This document shows, one piece after another, positions 11,590 through 23,957 of a DNA stretch of 64,000 nucleotides. The position numbers were made by a program, and so were the translations under genes. The notes below the pieces were generated by a model that worked only from the letters and a program-made list of their open reading frames with translations, ran no database searches and had not been told where the DNA came from. The stretch covers positions 313,501-377,500 of the forward strand of contig NC_092265.1 of assembly GCF_036320965.1 (NCBI RefSeq). The letters are read 5' to 3'. Every line of letters begins with the position of its first letter. The stretch's first letter is position 1. The stretch comes from Panulirus ornatus. Its lineage: Eukaryota; Arthropoda; Malacostraca; Decapoda; Palinuridae.

Positions 11590-12351
11590 CATGAACGTAG
11601 TACATGTGAAACACTGCATGTTCTGATTATAGGGTGGGGGAGAGGGCGAAAATTCTGGGGGCCTTGAAGAATGTGTGGAAGTCGAGAACATTATCTCGGA
11701 AAGCAAAAATGGGTATGTTTGAAGGAATAGTGGTTCCAACAATGTTGTATGGTTGCGAGGCGTGGGCTATGGATAGAGTTGTGTGCAGGAGGATGGATGT
11801 GCTGGAAATGAGATGTTTGAGGACAATGTGTGGTGTGAGGTGGTTTGATCGAGTGAGTAACGTAAGGGTAAGAGAAGATGTGTGGAAATAAAAAGAGCGT
11901 GGTTGAGAGAGCAGAAGAGGGTGTTTTGAAGTGGTTTGGGCACATGGAGAGAATGAGTGAGGAAAGATTGACCAAGAGGATATATGTGTCGGAGGTGGAG
12001 GGAACGAGGAGAAGAGGGAGACCAAATTGGAGGTGGAAAGATGGAGTGAAAAAGATTTTGTGTGATCGGGGCCTGAACATGCAGGAGGGTGAAAGGAGGG
12101 CAAGGAATAGAGTGAATTGGAGCGATGTGGTATACCGGGGTTGACGTGCTGTCAGTGGATTGAATCAAGGCATGTGAAGCGTCTGGGGTAAACCATGGAA
12201 AGCTGGGTAGGTATGTATATTTGCGTGTGTGGACGTATGTATATACATGTGTATGGGGGGGGGGGCCATTTCTTTCGTCTGTTTCCTTGCGCTACCTCGC
12301 AAACGCGGGAGACAGCGACAAAAGTATAATAAAAAAAATATATATATATAT
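11590..12351 (+). mobile_element. LINE (family B): C-terminal RT part and 3' tail
   Basis: 11634-11890 encodes ILGALKNVWKSRTLSRKAKM, YGCEAWAMDRVV and MDVLEMRCLRTMCGVRWFDR. After a frameshift, 11890-12144 encodes VLKWFGHMERMSEERLTKRI and RRGRPNWRWKDGVKK. These are the classic thumb/C-terminal blocks of this LINE type. The reading frame is broken in the middle and the 5' end is truncated. The 3' part (12181-12351) has the gcgctacctcgcaaacgcgg tail, an A-rich stretch and (TA)n. Confidence 0.85.
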
Positions 12352-13100
12352 TGGAAAGGATCACAATTTTGCGCATGATCAAGACATTCCTATGAATCCA
12401 CGGGGAAAATGAAATACGATAAGTTCCCAAGTGCACTTTCGTGTAATAATCACATCATCAGGGGAGACACAAGAGAGAAATATAAGTCAGTTGATATATA
12501 TCGAAGAGACGAAGCCAGGACGCCATTTGGTAAGCATGTGATTGTCCGAAATATACAACGAGCGTTCATAAACTTATCATTTTACATATTTTATCAACAA
12601 TAAAGTTATCTTATTTGTATAGATCATCACTTATATTAAGATTATAATTCTTTGTGTATTTAATGATAGAATATTCAATGATATTTCTCTTGGTAATAGA
12701 GTTAGAGTTAATAACTGAGATGGCAATACTCCAGTCAATACAATGATCATAGTTTTTAAAATGATTTAACAAAATATTTGATTCTTGTCCCTATCTTATA
12801 CTATATTTATGTTGCTTAAGTCTAACAGAAAGATCCTTACTAGTCTGACCAACATAAGATTTATCACAATTTCCACGTGGCACTTTATAGATGCATCCAA
12901 GAGAATTTTCTGGTGAATTCCTGATTAAGATATTCTTTATAGTATTATTGTTGCTACAGGCAACATTTACATTAAAGGATGATGAGTTTGAGAAGATATG
13001 TTCTATTGGATCTAAGTTGAAGTACCCTAGATCTTTCATTGATAAATTCCTAAGTTAGCAAAGAAATAATTTTATAGAGTCGAGCCCAAACCTCCCATTG
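12352..13100 (-). mobile_element. Penelope-like retroelement: GIY-YIG endonuclease remnant
   Basis: The minus-strand frame 13039-12791 encodes GCIYKVPRGNCDKSYVGQTS then LSVRLKQHKYSIR, the (G)xIYK...YVGQT...R...H signature of the GIY-YIG nuclease fused to reverse transcriptase in Penelope-like elements. After one in-frame stop the same frame continues with DWSIAI and ITKRNIIEYSIIKY, supplying the conserved Glu-bearing helix. Downstream lies the conserved 3' segment with cacgataagttcccaag (read on the plus strand) at about 12416-12433, then a terminus next to TA repeats. The reverse transcriptase part is missing or unrecognisable. Confidence 0.82.
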
Positions 13101-15055
13101 ACACCTATATGTATGAATCATTCCTTTTATTCAAGTTTTGGACATCTTTTTACCTATCTTCAGAAGTCTGTTGGTAACACCTAATATGATAAAAGTGAAA
13201 CATAGAATAATAAAAAAAAATTGATTAAAAGTTTTATAAACTTATCTAAATGAACTAAAATCGTACTTTAATAATTGAATCACACTTACGGTGTCATGGA
13301 ATATTCACAAGGCAAAAAACGCTCTTCAGTTTCTCTCCTGTAGATATACATTTATCTAAGGATAATCAAAATTTGGTCAACGATCCAAGATTATAAGACA
13401 ACTAGCAAACCAAATCCTAAATCTCACGAAATGTTCCAGAAGGACAAAGGAGTTATCACTTGTCATGATTTTGAAGGTTGCCAATGTCCCGGACGTTTGC
13501 TTCAGTATTGACTCGATTCTTGGTCCTTATTTCACATTGATTTTCGTTACCATGTTTCAGCAAAAGGCAACAGGTTGGTATTTATCTGGAGAAAATAGAT
13601 GTAGTTGGAGTAGGAATAGTATGATCTCAATTGAAAATATTACTATGGAGAATGTACGTCCCTTGGGTTGTATGTGCCACTACACTCCACCATCTTACTG
13701 ATGGCGCCCTGACTAAGTGGCAGGTGACCTCATCTGACCTAATAATCCCCGGACAAATGTGTTTGGTGACCAAACCTACGGATGCACCTGTGGTGTTACT
13801 CCTCGTCACAGCCATACTTCATGTTATGCGGGGGCGGATCAGAAGATGCCACTTTAATTACAGACGACCTGACCCTTTCCAAAAGAAGAGCCGCTCTCAG
13901 TCCACCAGCATGGGGAGAGAAGTCAGAGATTGCGACTTTCGAATTTCACGATCTGATCTTCCTGCCTCTTACATACCTGGGTATCACCGCAGGTGGGTAG
14001 CCAGGCAGGTGACTGGCTCTTGAGTAGTGCACCACTCTGCTGCCTGTAGCCACTAGACTCCAGACTAAAGCCGCTCTTGGTGCGTTTCCTCCGTCAGCAC
14101 AAGTCCCAACGTGACTCCTGACGTAACATCTTCCTGGCAGATTTCATTGTGGCAGTCGCCGCACACTCCAGAAGCCTCCTGCAACTCAAGCACAACCCGG
14201 CAGTCGCCGCACACTCCAGGAGCAGCGATACGTGCCACACCCACTTCCTCCTGTAGGAGCTCCACTCTGACGTGGCACCACGCACTTCTCCCACGTGCCC
14301 CTGCTTCACCTGACGCCTCCTACCATCACCAGCATTACAGGATCCTTGCCAAACCTGCTTGTATTATTCGACCTACCTTATTTACCTCTCTTCCTCACCA
14401 TAATCCTTCGCCACCAGTAGTTCATTGCCCTTGGGTTATGTATCTTAATCAGTGAAGCATTATTGTCGTTGTTGTTCAACGCGTTCCCTCTCTCAGTTAT
14501 ACCACTCCAACAACCCAACCAGAACACCTGCTAAATATACAATGGTAGGACAACGTTATTGTCATGTAGTTAAGGGTCATTTTGTTTGTCATGTAGTGAT
14601 TCAAGTGTTTTAATGCCTTTCTTACCATGATCTGTTATAGAAGAGTTATTAGATGGAATCTATAATTGGATTGGTGGCTATGTTCTTGAATGACAGAGTG
14701 TGGTGGATTTGTCATGAGCTTGTCAGTTCTAACAGTAGAAGTGTCTAGTCGTACTACTGCCTCTATACGCGACATTACTACAGGTAGGACATGTGAATGA
14801 TAATTATAGACATGACCTCCCAAGAATACTGAGCTCCTCAGTTTAAAAAGATGAGTCTATTGTGTATGAGTTAGTAAATATAATTCTTAATGAAATGTAT
14901 GATAATACTTAGAAAGTAATTTCATTATCCGTTTTCCAATGCTAAGACTTGCATGTCAATAGAAGAGAACTATGATATACCTGAAGTCTTAAGCAACATT
15001 TGTAGTTCTTCGTGTGTTCATTTTGTTAATATGTAATCAATGATTTTTGTATTAA
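13100..15055. other. No recognisable gene
   Basis: 13.1-13.5 kb is AT-rich and may be more decayed Penelope-like sequence. 13.6-14.4 kb has modest open frames on both strands without any domain. 14.16-14.22 kb has a short duplication (cagtcgccgcacactccag). Confidence 0.4.
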
Positions 15056-15369
15056 AGTAAGGGGGTAACCATGAAATAAGGGATTACCATAAAGTAAGGG
15101 GTACCATGAAATAAGGGGTAACCATATAATTTGGGGTGCCATAAAGTAAGGGGTAACCAATATAGTATGGGGTACCATAAAGTAAGGGGTAACCATATAG
15201 TATGGGGTACCATAAAGTAAGGGGTAACCATATAGTATGGGGTACCATAAAGTAAGGGGTAACCATATAGTATGGGATACCATAAAGTAAGGGGTAACCA
15301 TATAGTATGGGGTACCATAAAGTAAGGGGTAACCATATAGTATGGGGTACCATAAAGTAAGGGGTAACA
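15056..15369 (+). repeat. 35-bp minisatellite
   Basis: About 8-9 units with core taaagtaaggggtaaccata. Spacing is exactly 35 bp in the right part (15181 to 15216) and units diverge at the left edge. Confidence 0.93.
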
Positions 15370-15680
15370 ATTGTCCATGAAAAGAAAATTGATTGCTTCA
15401 TTTCTCTCTGAGAAACTAGCAGGTTTGATCAAAATGGTTATCTTTTTCTAAGTGGTTTTGAAGGCGTTAATTTTGAATGGTACAAACTAAAGATGATATC
15501 TTGCCCTGTGAATGTCAGTTTACGATAAATAATGGTCAATTTATTATCACTGGTATGTGTTATGCATACGTGGAAGAAAGATGATAGATACTTGTTACCT
15601 TCTGTCCTAACTAATTGTGACTTTGACGTTTGTGTCTTGTGTTGGAACTGCTCCATATGGGGTGGGTTACTAAGTAGATA

Positions 15681-16129
15681 AATGTCAGCCACATATCCTT
15701 GTATCATAAATGTCAGCCACATATCCTTGTATCATAAATGTCAGCCACGTATCCTTGTATCATAAATGTCAGCCACGTATCCTTGTATCATAAATGTCAG
15801 CCACGTATCCTTGTATCATAAATGTCAGCCACGTATCCTTGTATCATAAATGTCAGCCACGTATCCTTGTATCATAAATGTCAGCCACGTATCCTTGTAT
15901 CATAAATGTCAGCCACGTATCCTTGTATCATAAATGTCAGCCACGTATCCTTGTATCATAAATGTCAACCACGTATCCTTGTATCATAAATGTCAGCCAC
16001 GTATCCTTGTATCATAAATGTCAGCCACATATCCTTGTATCATAAATGTCAGCCACACATCCTTGTATCATAAATGTCAGCCACATATCCTTGTATCATA
16101 AATGTCAGCCACATATCCTTGTATCATAA
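15681..16129 (+). repeat. 28-bp minisatellite, 16 copies
   Basis: Units start at 28-bp spacing (for example 15736 and 15764), core aatgtcagccacgtatcctt. Central copies carry cacgtat while the first two and last four carry cacatat or cacacat. Confidence 0.96.
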
Positions 16130-16479
16130 AGCGTTAAAATCGGAGGGGAGGAGAATGGGCATTTATTTGGCCATGTCTTTTATGGCGCAGGGGAAAGTCA
16201 CTGCTTGAGTTGAACCCATAGTTACTCCACCAGTTGGGATCCATAATTGCTTATTAAGAATAAAATACGAGTCTTTAACTGCCAATTCCAATAGTGTTTT
16301 AAGTTCTTGGTAAGATTTAGCATAGTGTTTGCATCGTCAAACAAGGTGTCTTTTTTCTTTTCTTTTTCTTTTTCTACTTCGGAGGCTCCGTTCACAAACA
16401 AAAATACACATCAAAGCCGGACCTTAATCGGAGAATTAAGGAGAATAAAAGGGAAAAAGGAGAGACATGGAAAAGTATT

Positions 16480-18900
16480 TACGAATTTTAGAGAAAGTGA
16501 AAAAACTGTCTTTTGAATTGTGCCAGGTCATAGTCATTGGGAAAGACACGAAAAGGTAGAGAGTTCCAAAGCTTCGAGGTGTAGGGAAAGAGACAGTTAT
16601 CAAAACGGGCCACCCTTGAACTGCCGATGGCAGCGCAGTAATCACTTGACGCAGGAGCTTGCGCAGTACTATGTGGTCTGGTTGGTGGTGGGGCACACAA
16701 GCACTTAACTCTCGGGAACAAAAACCGCAGTAATATATATGCAAGAGGGAAAATAACTAGCATTGCGATGTAGGGTAAACGAGTGAAGTTTTGAAGTTAG
16801 CCTGGGAGAGCTTTTAGGTCGAACCGCTTTCGACTCAACTCTGTCAAGTATGCATGCAGAGCCAGGGCCACTCCAGATGCGAGAGCAGCACTCCTTTGTA
16901 TAAACGGAGTAATTGTTCGGAAGAAAAGAAATTTCGATATCTAAACAGGACACCCAGTTTAACAGAGGCAGACCTAGCTATTTCAGTAAGGTGGAGTTTC
17001 TAAGACAGATCGGATGTTACAGTAATATCAAGTATCTCCATTAAGTCAAAGGATGGAATTACAGAACCGTCAAAGGAGAGAGGAAAGTTATGAGGAATTA
17101 CCGACAGAGATGGGTCGAAACGGAGCTTGGGAGGCATTTACCATAACCAGATTTTGTCTACCCCACCGAGATATCTTGTTCATGTCGGAGTTTAGTGAGG
17201 AGGTTGTGTCGAGGTGAGATGAAAATCGAGAGAGAAGTGGAGCAGATTGAAGAATGTTGAGGAATGCAGTGTTAAGTCGTTGTTAAAAAAAGAGAAAAGA
17301 GTAGGAGACAGGACAGAGCCTTGCGGACCCCGCTCTTGATGGAGACAGGGAGGGAGGTTGACCCATCAACAACCACAGAGATAGATCAGCCAGAGAGGAA
17401 GCTAGATATGATGAAGCAAAGTGAAGTAGGGAAACCAAAAGAGAGGAGCTTAGAAATGAGTCCCAGTGCCACAATGTCAAAAGGTTTGAATGTGTCAAGG
17501 GCAAATACATAGGATACCTCACAATCTCTCTGGGATAATGACCAGACCTTAGTAAGATAGGAAAGAATATCACCGGTGGATCTCGTCTCACCGAAACCAC
17601 ATTGGTGATCCGAGGGAAGACTGTGAGATTCAAGATGTCTGAGGCTATGGGAGCTGAGGAGGGATTCAAGTACTTTGGAAATGGTAGATGTCAAAGGAAC
17701 AGGACGATAGTTACAGAGGTTAAAACGGCCAGCCACCCTTCTTAGGGATGGAGTTTACCAATGCATGCGTCCAAGAAGAAAGAAAAGTTCTGGCTTTTAA
17801 ACAGAAGCGAAACAGACGAACAAGTGCAGGTGCAAGTTCAGTGGCACACTCTATCGGGACACACGGGTTAATGCCATCAGAAGCCTTGCTTGTGTCTACA
17901 GAGAAAAGCGCTTGTCGGACAGTTCAAAAAGAGATTACTGGGAGGTGCACAGGATTAGTAAGAGGAGCATCACAGGGTGAAGGAATGTTAGAATCATCCA
18001 AGGTAGAGTTAGAATAGAAATGGGAACCAGAAAGAATTGTTTTGTCTACGGGAGAGACAGCTATATTACCGTAGGAACGGAAGTAAAGGAGATAGAGCGA
18101 CAGAAGTTGTTAGGGATTTCCTTAGCTAAAGACTAGAAAGACCTATCAGTAGATTGACGAGGAGGGATTATTGCACTTCATTTGAATAAAGGAACCCTTT
18201 GCCTCACAGATAACATACCTGCAATTGTTGCGGTCACTATTTAAAAACGCCGAATGGGAGTCGGAGGAAGGAGAGCTTCTCCAAGGCAAATATTCCTAAT
18301 CCCTTCTCTGAATGGCCTCAAACAGGAACAGTTGATCCATGGACTGTAAGAAGAGGTCATTTTGGAGGAAGAGGGGATAAATGCTTCCACTCCTGCAAGA
18401 ATGACCTTTACTAAACGTATAACGGGAACAGAAGCATCACAACACAAGAGACAGTAATTACCCAAGAAAAGTCAGATAAGAATTTTCGTAAGTTATTCCA
18501 GTCAATTTTGTTGAGATACCAATATTTACGTTTAAAAATTGCTGCTGGAGGGGGATGTGCCGTTAAAACAGATAAATGTATGAGAATGTGGTCAGATGAA
18601 CCAGTTGGGGGCGAGATTATGGAATAACAGAGTGAAGGATTAGAGGCGAAAATAGATCCAGAATATTAGGAGAGGGTCACAGTGGTTTGGAGTATGGGTG
18701 GGGTGGGAGAACATTTGCTTTAGATCATTGAAGGTATTGAAAATGGAAAACGATGAGGGCTTCCCTCCTCCCACCATCCGTTTGGGAGGAATTCAACCAT
18801 TCCCTATGGTGAACGTTAAAATCCCCCCAAATCAATAAGTACTAAGCCTGATTCCCCTCTCCATATCACGTAGTCTTCCCAAATACTCACTTCAGTCCTG
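16480..18900 (-). mobile_element. LINE family A (jockey-like layout): endonuclease end, RT, C terminus
   Basis: Read 18900 to 16480. Near 18820-18770 GDFNVHHREWL then SSQTDGG is the Asp-Asn motif of the apurinic-type endonuclease. 18465-18241 holds the linker with VEAFIPSSSKMTSSYSPW. 17736-17386 holds RT blocks RFNLCNYRPVPLTST, LPSDHQCGFGETRSTGDILS, YVFALDTFK and FIISSFLSG. About 17330 has SGV.(Q/K) as the SGVPQGSVLSP remnant. 17285-17250 runs FFNND directly into LTLHSST. 16640-16490 ends with VARFDNCLFPYTSKLWNSLP. Multiple stops and frameshifts; dead copy. Confidence 0.85.
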
Positions 18901-19655
18901 GCCAAAAGAAGCGAGGTGGGGTTGCCCAGCGTTTGGTACCCAGTGGCTGGGTTCCCCTGCCTGTGGTACCCAGTGGTTGGGTTTCCCTTGATTGTGGAAC
19001 CAGAGGTTAGGTTCCTTGATTGTGGAACCCAGGGGGAGGAACCTACCAGCAGGCGTCGAGGCCACCTGCAGCTGTGCTAAGGGTTCGTCATGGTCGTGTT
19101 ACACCATATCTAGTATGACGGTCATAACACCATATTTGGCGTGACGGTCATATATCAATATTTTGTTTAACGATCGTAACAGACATATCTAGTGTGACAT
19201 TGGTAACAGAAGCAAATGTGTTACGGAAGATGAAACAAAACTTTATTGTGAGTGTGTTGGCGGCGGGAGAGAAGGAAATGTTACACGAGGAACACGAATA
19301 AAATTATGATTAGTTGATCTATAAATAAATGAGGCTACATGTGCAGGAGACCAGAGCCAACGTTACAAATACGTGGGAGACCAGATGTAACGACACGAGT
19401 ACACAGGAAACAAGAGATAGTATAACAATAACACGGAAGACCAGAACCAACGTGACAAATACACAGGACGCCAGATAATGTCAAACGGATGGTTACTGTC
19501 TATCATGATGAGGCGGAAGGTGCATACTGTCCATAATGAAGGGTTGAACGGTTGACTATAACGATGGGATAAACGGAGGCTTACTGTCCATTCTGGTGGA
19601 CAGATGGTTGCCGTCCAGTAATCGATATGTTTTCCACAACCACACACCACTGAAA
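18900..19655. other. No recognisable gene
   Basis: 18.93-19.05 kb has a short decayed repeat of tggtacccagtggctgggtt. The rest contains only loosely repeated ccagaaccaacgtgacaaatac-like blocks (19.35-19.48 kb). Confidence 0.45.
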
Positions 19656-19752
19656 AACATATAACCCACCAGGACCAACATATAACCCACCAGGACCAAC
19701 ATATAACCCACCAGGACCAACATATAACCCACCAGGACCAACATATGTCCGA
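19656..19752 (+). repeat. 21-bp minisatellite
   Basis: About 4.5 perfect units, core aacccaccaggaccaacata. Confidence 0.92.
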
Positions 19753-19779
19753 ACATGACCAATATATAACCCATTCTGA

Positions 19780-20216
19780 TCGGGAGCCATCTGAGGGCCA
19801 TCCGCAGGTAGCCATCTGACTGCCATCCTCTGGAGCCATCTGAGGGCCATCTCCGGGAGCCATCTGGGTGCGATCCCAGGCGCCATCTTGCGGCCATCCC
19901 CAGGAGCCATCTGGGTGCCATCCCCGGAGCCATCTTGCGGCCATCCCTGGGAGCCATCTTGCGGCCATCCCTGGGAGCCATCTTGCGGCCATCCCTGGGA
20001 GCCATCTTGCGGCCATCCCCGGGAGCCATCTTGCGGCCATCCCTGGGAGCCATCTTGCGGCCATCCCCGGGAGCCATCTTGCGGCCATCCCTGGGAGCCA
20101 TCTTGCGGCCATCCCTGGGAGCCATCTTGCGGCCATCCCTGGGAGCCATCTTGCGGCCATCCCTGGGAGCCATCTTGCGGCCATCCCCGGGAGCCATCTG
20201 GGTGCCATCTCCGGGA
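19780..20216 (+). repeat. 24-bp minisatellite
   Basis: About 18 units, core gccatcttgcggccatccct, homogeneous from 19.93 kb and degenerate to the left. It produces long open frames in both directions (up to about 300 codons on the minus strand) that are repeat artefacts. Confidence 0.94.
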
Positions 20217-20295
20217 AGTCAAGCGGCAGTGTGTTGCTGAGGTGGGTGGCCGAGGACAAGTGTTGACACCCGGGATCAACCTTCTCCTGTGTTTG

Positions 20296-20324
20296 CCCCC
20301 CCCCCCCCCCCCCCCCCCATTAGA

Positions 20325-20402
<78 letters not shown>
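20296..20402 (+). repeat. Poly-C and (TC)n tract
   Basis: 23 consecutive C at 20296-20318, then after attagaca a (TC)n of about 38 units to 20402. Together a pyrimidine tract over 100 bases long. Confidence 0.97.
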
Positions 20403-20405
<3 letters not shown>

Positions 20406-20559
20406 AGGCGGCGCTACGCAGCTTCCCGACAAATAAATACTTGTGTAAGTTTGATGTGTCGGGATAGCATGGCATGTCTCACCCGCCAGACATTCCTTCG
20501 GCCAGGCTGCCTGGACTCACCCTTACAGTCTTAATTTACTGTTTTAACCTCTCAGCTTA

Positions 20560-21494
20560 AATCCAAGGGTGTAGCTGTATGTCAGGGCCCAATATGTAGC
20601 TGTATCTCAAGGACCAGAGTTTAATTGTAACCCAAGACCCTGGGGTAGCTGTATCCCAGGACCCAGGTTCTAATTGTATCTCAGGGCCAATGTGCCTCAG
20701 GCCCAGTGTTTGGCTGTTCTTCAGGATCTGTAGTGCAATTGCATCTTAGAACCCAGGTAGTAGGTGTGCCTTAAGGCCCGGGATGTAATTCTACCTCAGA
20801 GCGCAGGCTGTAGCTGTATCGTAGGAACTTGAGTATAGTTATAAATCAGAGTTCAGCCAGTAGCTGTACCCTAGGGACCAGAGTATAGTTGAAACCTCAG
20901 AACCCAGGGTATAGCTGTACCTTACAGCAGAACTAGTGACTGGACCAGAGGAGCTAGTGACTGGACCAGCAGAGATAGTGACTGGACCAGCAGAACTAAT
21001 AAGTGGACCAGCAGAGATAGTGACTGGATCAGCGGAGCTAGTGACTGGACCAGAAGAACTGGTAAGTGGACCAGCAGAACTAGTAAGTGGACCAACAGAA
21101 CTAGTAAGTGGACCAGCAGAACTAGTAAGTGGACCAGCAGAACTACTAAGTGGACCAGCAGAGCTAGTAAGTGGACTAGAAGAACTAGTAAGTGAACCAG
21201 CAAAACTAGTAAGTGGACGAGAAGAACTAGTAAGTGGACCAGCAGAACTAGTAAGTGGACCAGCAGAATTAGTAAGTGGGCCAGCAGAACTAGTAAGTGG
21301 ACTAGAAGAACTAGTAAGTGAACCAGCAGAACTAGTAAGTGGACTAGAAGAACTAGTAAGTGAACCAGCAGAACTAGTAAGTGGACTAGAAGAACTAGTA
21401 AGTGAACCAGCAGAACTAGTAAGTGAACCAGCAGAACTAGTCAGTGGACCAGCAGAACTAGTAAGTGGACTAGCAGAGCTAGTAACTGGAGAGT
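20560..21494 (+). repeat. Degenerate repeat passing into 21-bp minisatellite
   Basis: 20.56-20.92 kb has decayed roughly 30-bp units (tagctgtatctcaggaccca). From 20925 a 21-bp unit with core agtggaccagcagaactagt repeats about 27 times, with interspersed agaagaact variants that alternate in the right half. Confidence 0.92.
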
Positions 21495-22675
21495 AAAGGC
21501 CCTTTTTTGGCTGAAAGATGAATATAATATTTTGTAGAGTTATATAACACGACGAATTCGTACAAATATGAATGTAGAATACCAACATGTCTCTCAGACC
21601 GAGCTAACTTTTCACGTATAGATAAAAAGAGGAGAAAAAGTAGTAAAACCTTCCATTAAAAATGTTCACTTTGGCCTACAAGTTCATCTTTAAAGTCCAC
21701 AAGAGCAGGGAAGACGGCCCCTTGTGGCGTGAGGCGCACATGATGGAGGGGGTTGGGGAGGTGCTGGAGGTGAGGGTGGAGGAGGATGCTGGGAGGAGGA
21801 TGCTGGGGTGAGGGTGGACGAGGATGCTGGGAGATAAGGAGGAAGGAAGGTGCGAGAAGGTGTAGGTGGACGAGGATGCTGATGGTAAGTTTAAAGAAGG
21901 GTGTAAGGAAGTGAGGATGGATGAGGATGCTGAGGACGGCTGCAGTAACTGCAGGAGCTGAGGACACCGGGAACCACAACAGGAGCTGAGGACAGCTCAC
22001 GACAGGAGCTGTAGAAGACTGCAGCCACGACAGAAACTGAGACGGGAAAGGCAGGACCTGAGCCGAGTATGTACATGGGAGGTCTTGGGAAGGGCAGATG
22101 GCAGGAGAGCTGATGGTCCATGACCAGGTTATCGATTTTGCTGGTCTAAATATAATGATAGAAACTAGACAGCAAGGCACCCCACCATCCACTTCTTCCT
22201 GCGACGTAGATGCTGGCAAGAAAAAGACGAGGACAAATATCAAATAGAATAGAAGGATGACGAACTATGGGGGAATAATGCTGTCATAGCAAAGTTTGGA
22301 CTGGAACAGGATCACTCACAGTCTGATAACATGTACGTACTTTGCGGATGGGTTATGGAAAGGAAAGACATGGCTGGTGATAATCTCCAGTGAAGAATAT
22401 GTGTAACCTTGACTTATGTAGCCTTGATATATGTAGCCCTGATTTATGGAGCCTTGACAAAAGTAGCCTTGACAGTGTGAAGCCTTGATTTGTGTAGCCT
22501 TGATTTGTGTAGCTACGATATGCGAAGCCTTGATATGAGGGTATTTACAGCCACTGTATATAATGCAGTGGTAGGTCGTCTGCTCCAATGCTTCACCACA
22601 CTACATGTGAACAAACAATTTCCCACATTGCTATTTCATTTCTTTTCTTTTCTTCTTGCCATTATTTCTGGTCCC
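21495..22675. other. No recognisable gene
   Basis: 21.73-21.90 kb is purine-rich with ggaggatgctgggaggagg-like motifs. 22.39-22.54 kb repeats tgtagccttgatttgtgt about ten times with 15-17 bp spacing. No coding signature. Confidence 0.5.
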
Positions 22676-23913
22676 TGTGCCGACCTCCCCGCTCCCGGCC
22701 AAGACTGTACCAACCTCCCCGCTCCCGGCCAAGACTGTGCCGACCTCCCGGCTCCCGGCCAAGACTGTGCCGAACTCCCCGCTCCCGGCCAAGACTGTGA
22801 CGACCTCCCCGCTCCCGGCCAAGACTGTACCAACCTCCCCGCTCCCGGCCAAGACTGAGCCGACCTCCTCGCTCCCGGCCAAGACTGTGACGACCTCCCC
22901 GCTCCCGGCCAAGACTGTACCAACCTCCCCGCTCCCGGCCAAGACTGAGCCGACCTCCTCGCTCCCGGCCAAGAATGTGACGACCTCCCCGCCCCCGGCC
23001 AAGACTGTACCAACCTCCCCGCTCCCGGCCAAGACTGAGCCCACCTCCTCGCTCCCGGCCAAGACTGTGACGACCTCCCCGCTCCCGGCCAAGACTGAGC
23101 CGACCTCCTCGCTCCCGGCCAAGACTGTGACGACCTCCCCGCTCACGGCCAAGACTGTGCCGACCTCCCCGCCCCCGGCCAAAACTGTACCGACCTAGCC
23201 ATCCCCGGCCAAGACTATGCCGACATCCTCGCCCCCGGCCAAAACTGTACCGACCTCCCCGCTCCCGGCCAAGACTGTGCCGACCTCCCCGCTCCCGGCC
23301 AAGACTGTGCCGACCTCCCCGCTCCCGGCCAAGGCTGTGACTACCTCCCCTCCCCCGGCCAAGACTGTGCCGACCTCCCCGCTCCCGGCCAAGGCTGTGA
23401 CTACCTCCCCTCCCCCGGCCAAGACTGTGCCGACCTCCCCGCTCCCGGCCAAGGCCGTGACTACCTCCCCTCCCCCGGCCAAGACTGTGCCGACCTCCCC
23501 GCTCCCGGCCAAGGCTGTGACTACCTCCCCTCCCCCGGCCAAGACTGTACCGACATCCTCGCCCCCGGCCAAGACTGTGCCGACCTCCCCGCTCCCGGCC
23601 AAGGCTGTGACTACCTCCCCTCCCCCGGCCAAGACTGTACCGACATCCCCGCTCCCGGCCAAGACTGTGCCGACCTCCCCGCCCCCGGCCAAGACTGTGC
23701 CGAACTCCCCGCTCCCGGCCAAGACTGTACCGACCTTCCCGCTCCCGGCCAAGACTGTGCTGACCTCCCCGCTCTCGGCCAAGACTATGACGACCTCCCC
23801 GCTCCCGGCCAAGACTGTGCCGACCTCCCCGCTCTCGGCCAAGACTATGACGACCTCCCCGCCCCCAGCCAACACTGTACCGACCTACCTGCCCCCGGTC
23901 AAGACTGGCTCGA

Positions 23914-23916
<3 letters not shown>
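22676..23916 (+). repeat. 30-bp GC-rich minisatellite, about 41 copies
   Basis: Core cctccccgctcccggccaag with changing tails (actgtgccga, actgtaccaa, aggctgtgac, actgagccga). The arrangement of variants is partly periodic, for example alternation of actgtgccga and aggctgtgac units at 23.33-23.63 kb. CpG-rich. Open frames of 180-250 codons on both strands follow from the unit length. Confidence 0.95.

Positions 23917-23919
<3 letters not shown>

Positions 23920-23955
<36 letters not shown>
23920..23955 (+). repeat. (CT)n microsatellite
   Basis: About 18 CT units directly at the right edge of the 30-bp array. Confidence 0.96.

Positions 23956-23957
<2 letters not shown>

Noticed and set aside
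19363..20432. Open frames of 280-300 codons on the minus strand
   Set aside because: They lie on a 24-bp minisatellite; the unit is a multiple of three and all frames stay open on both strands.
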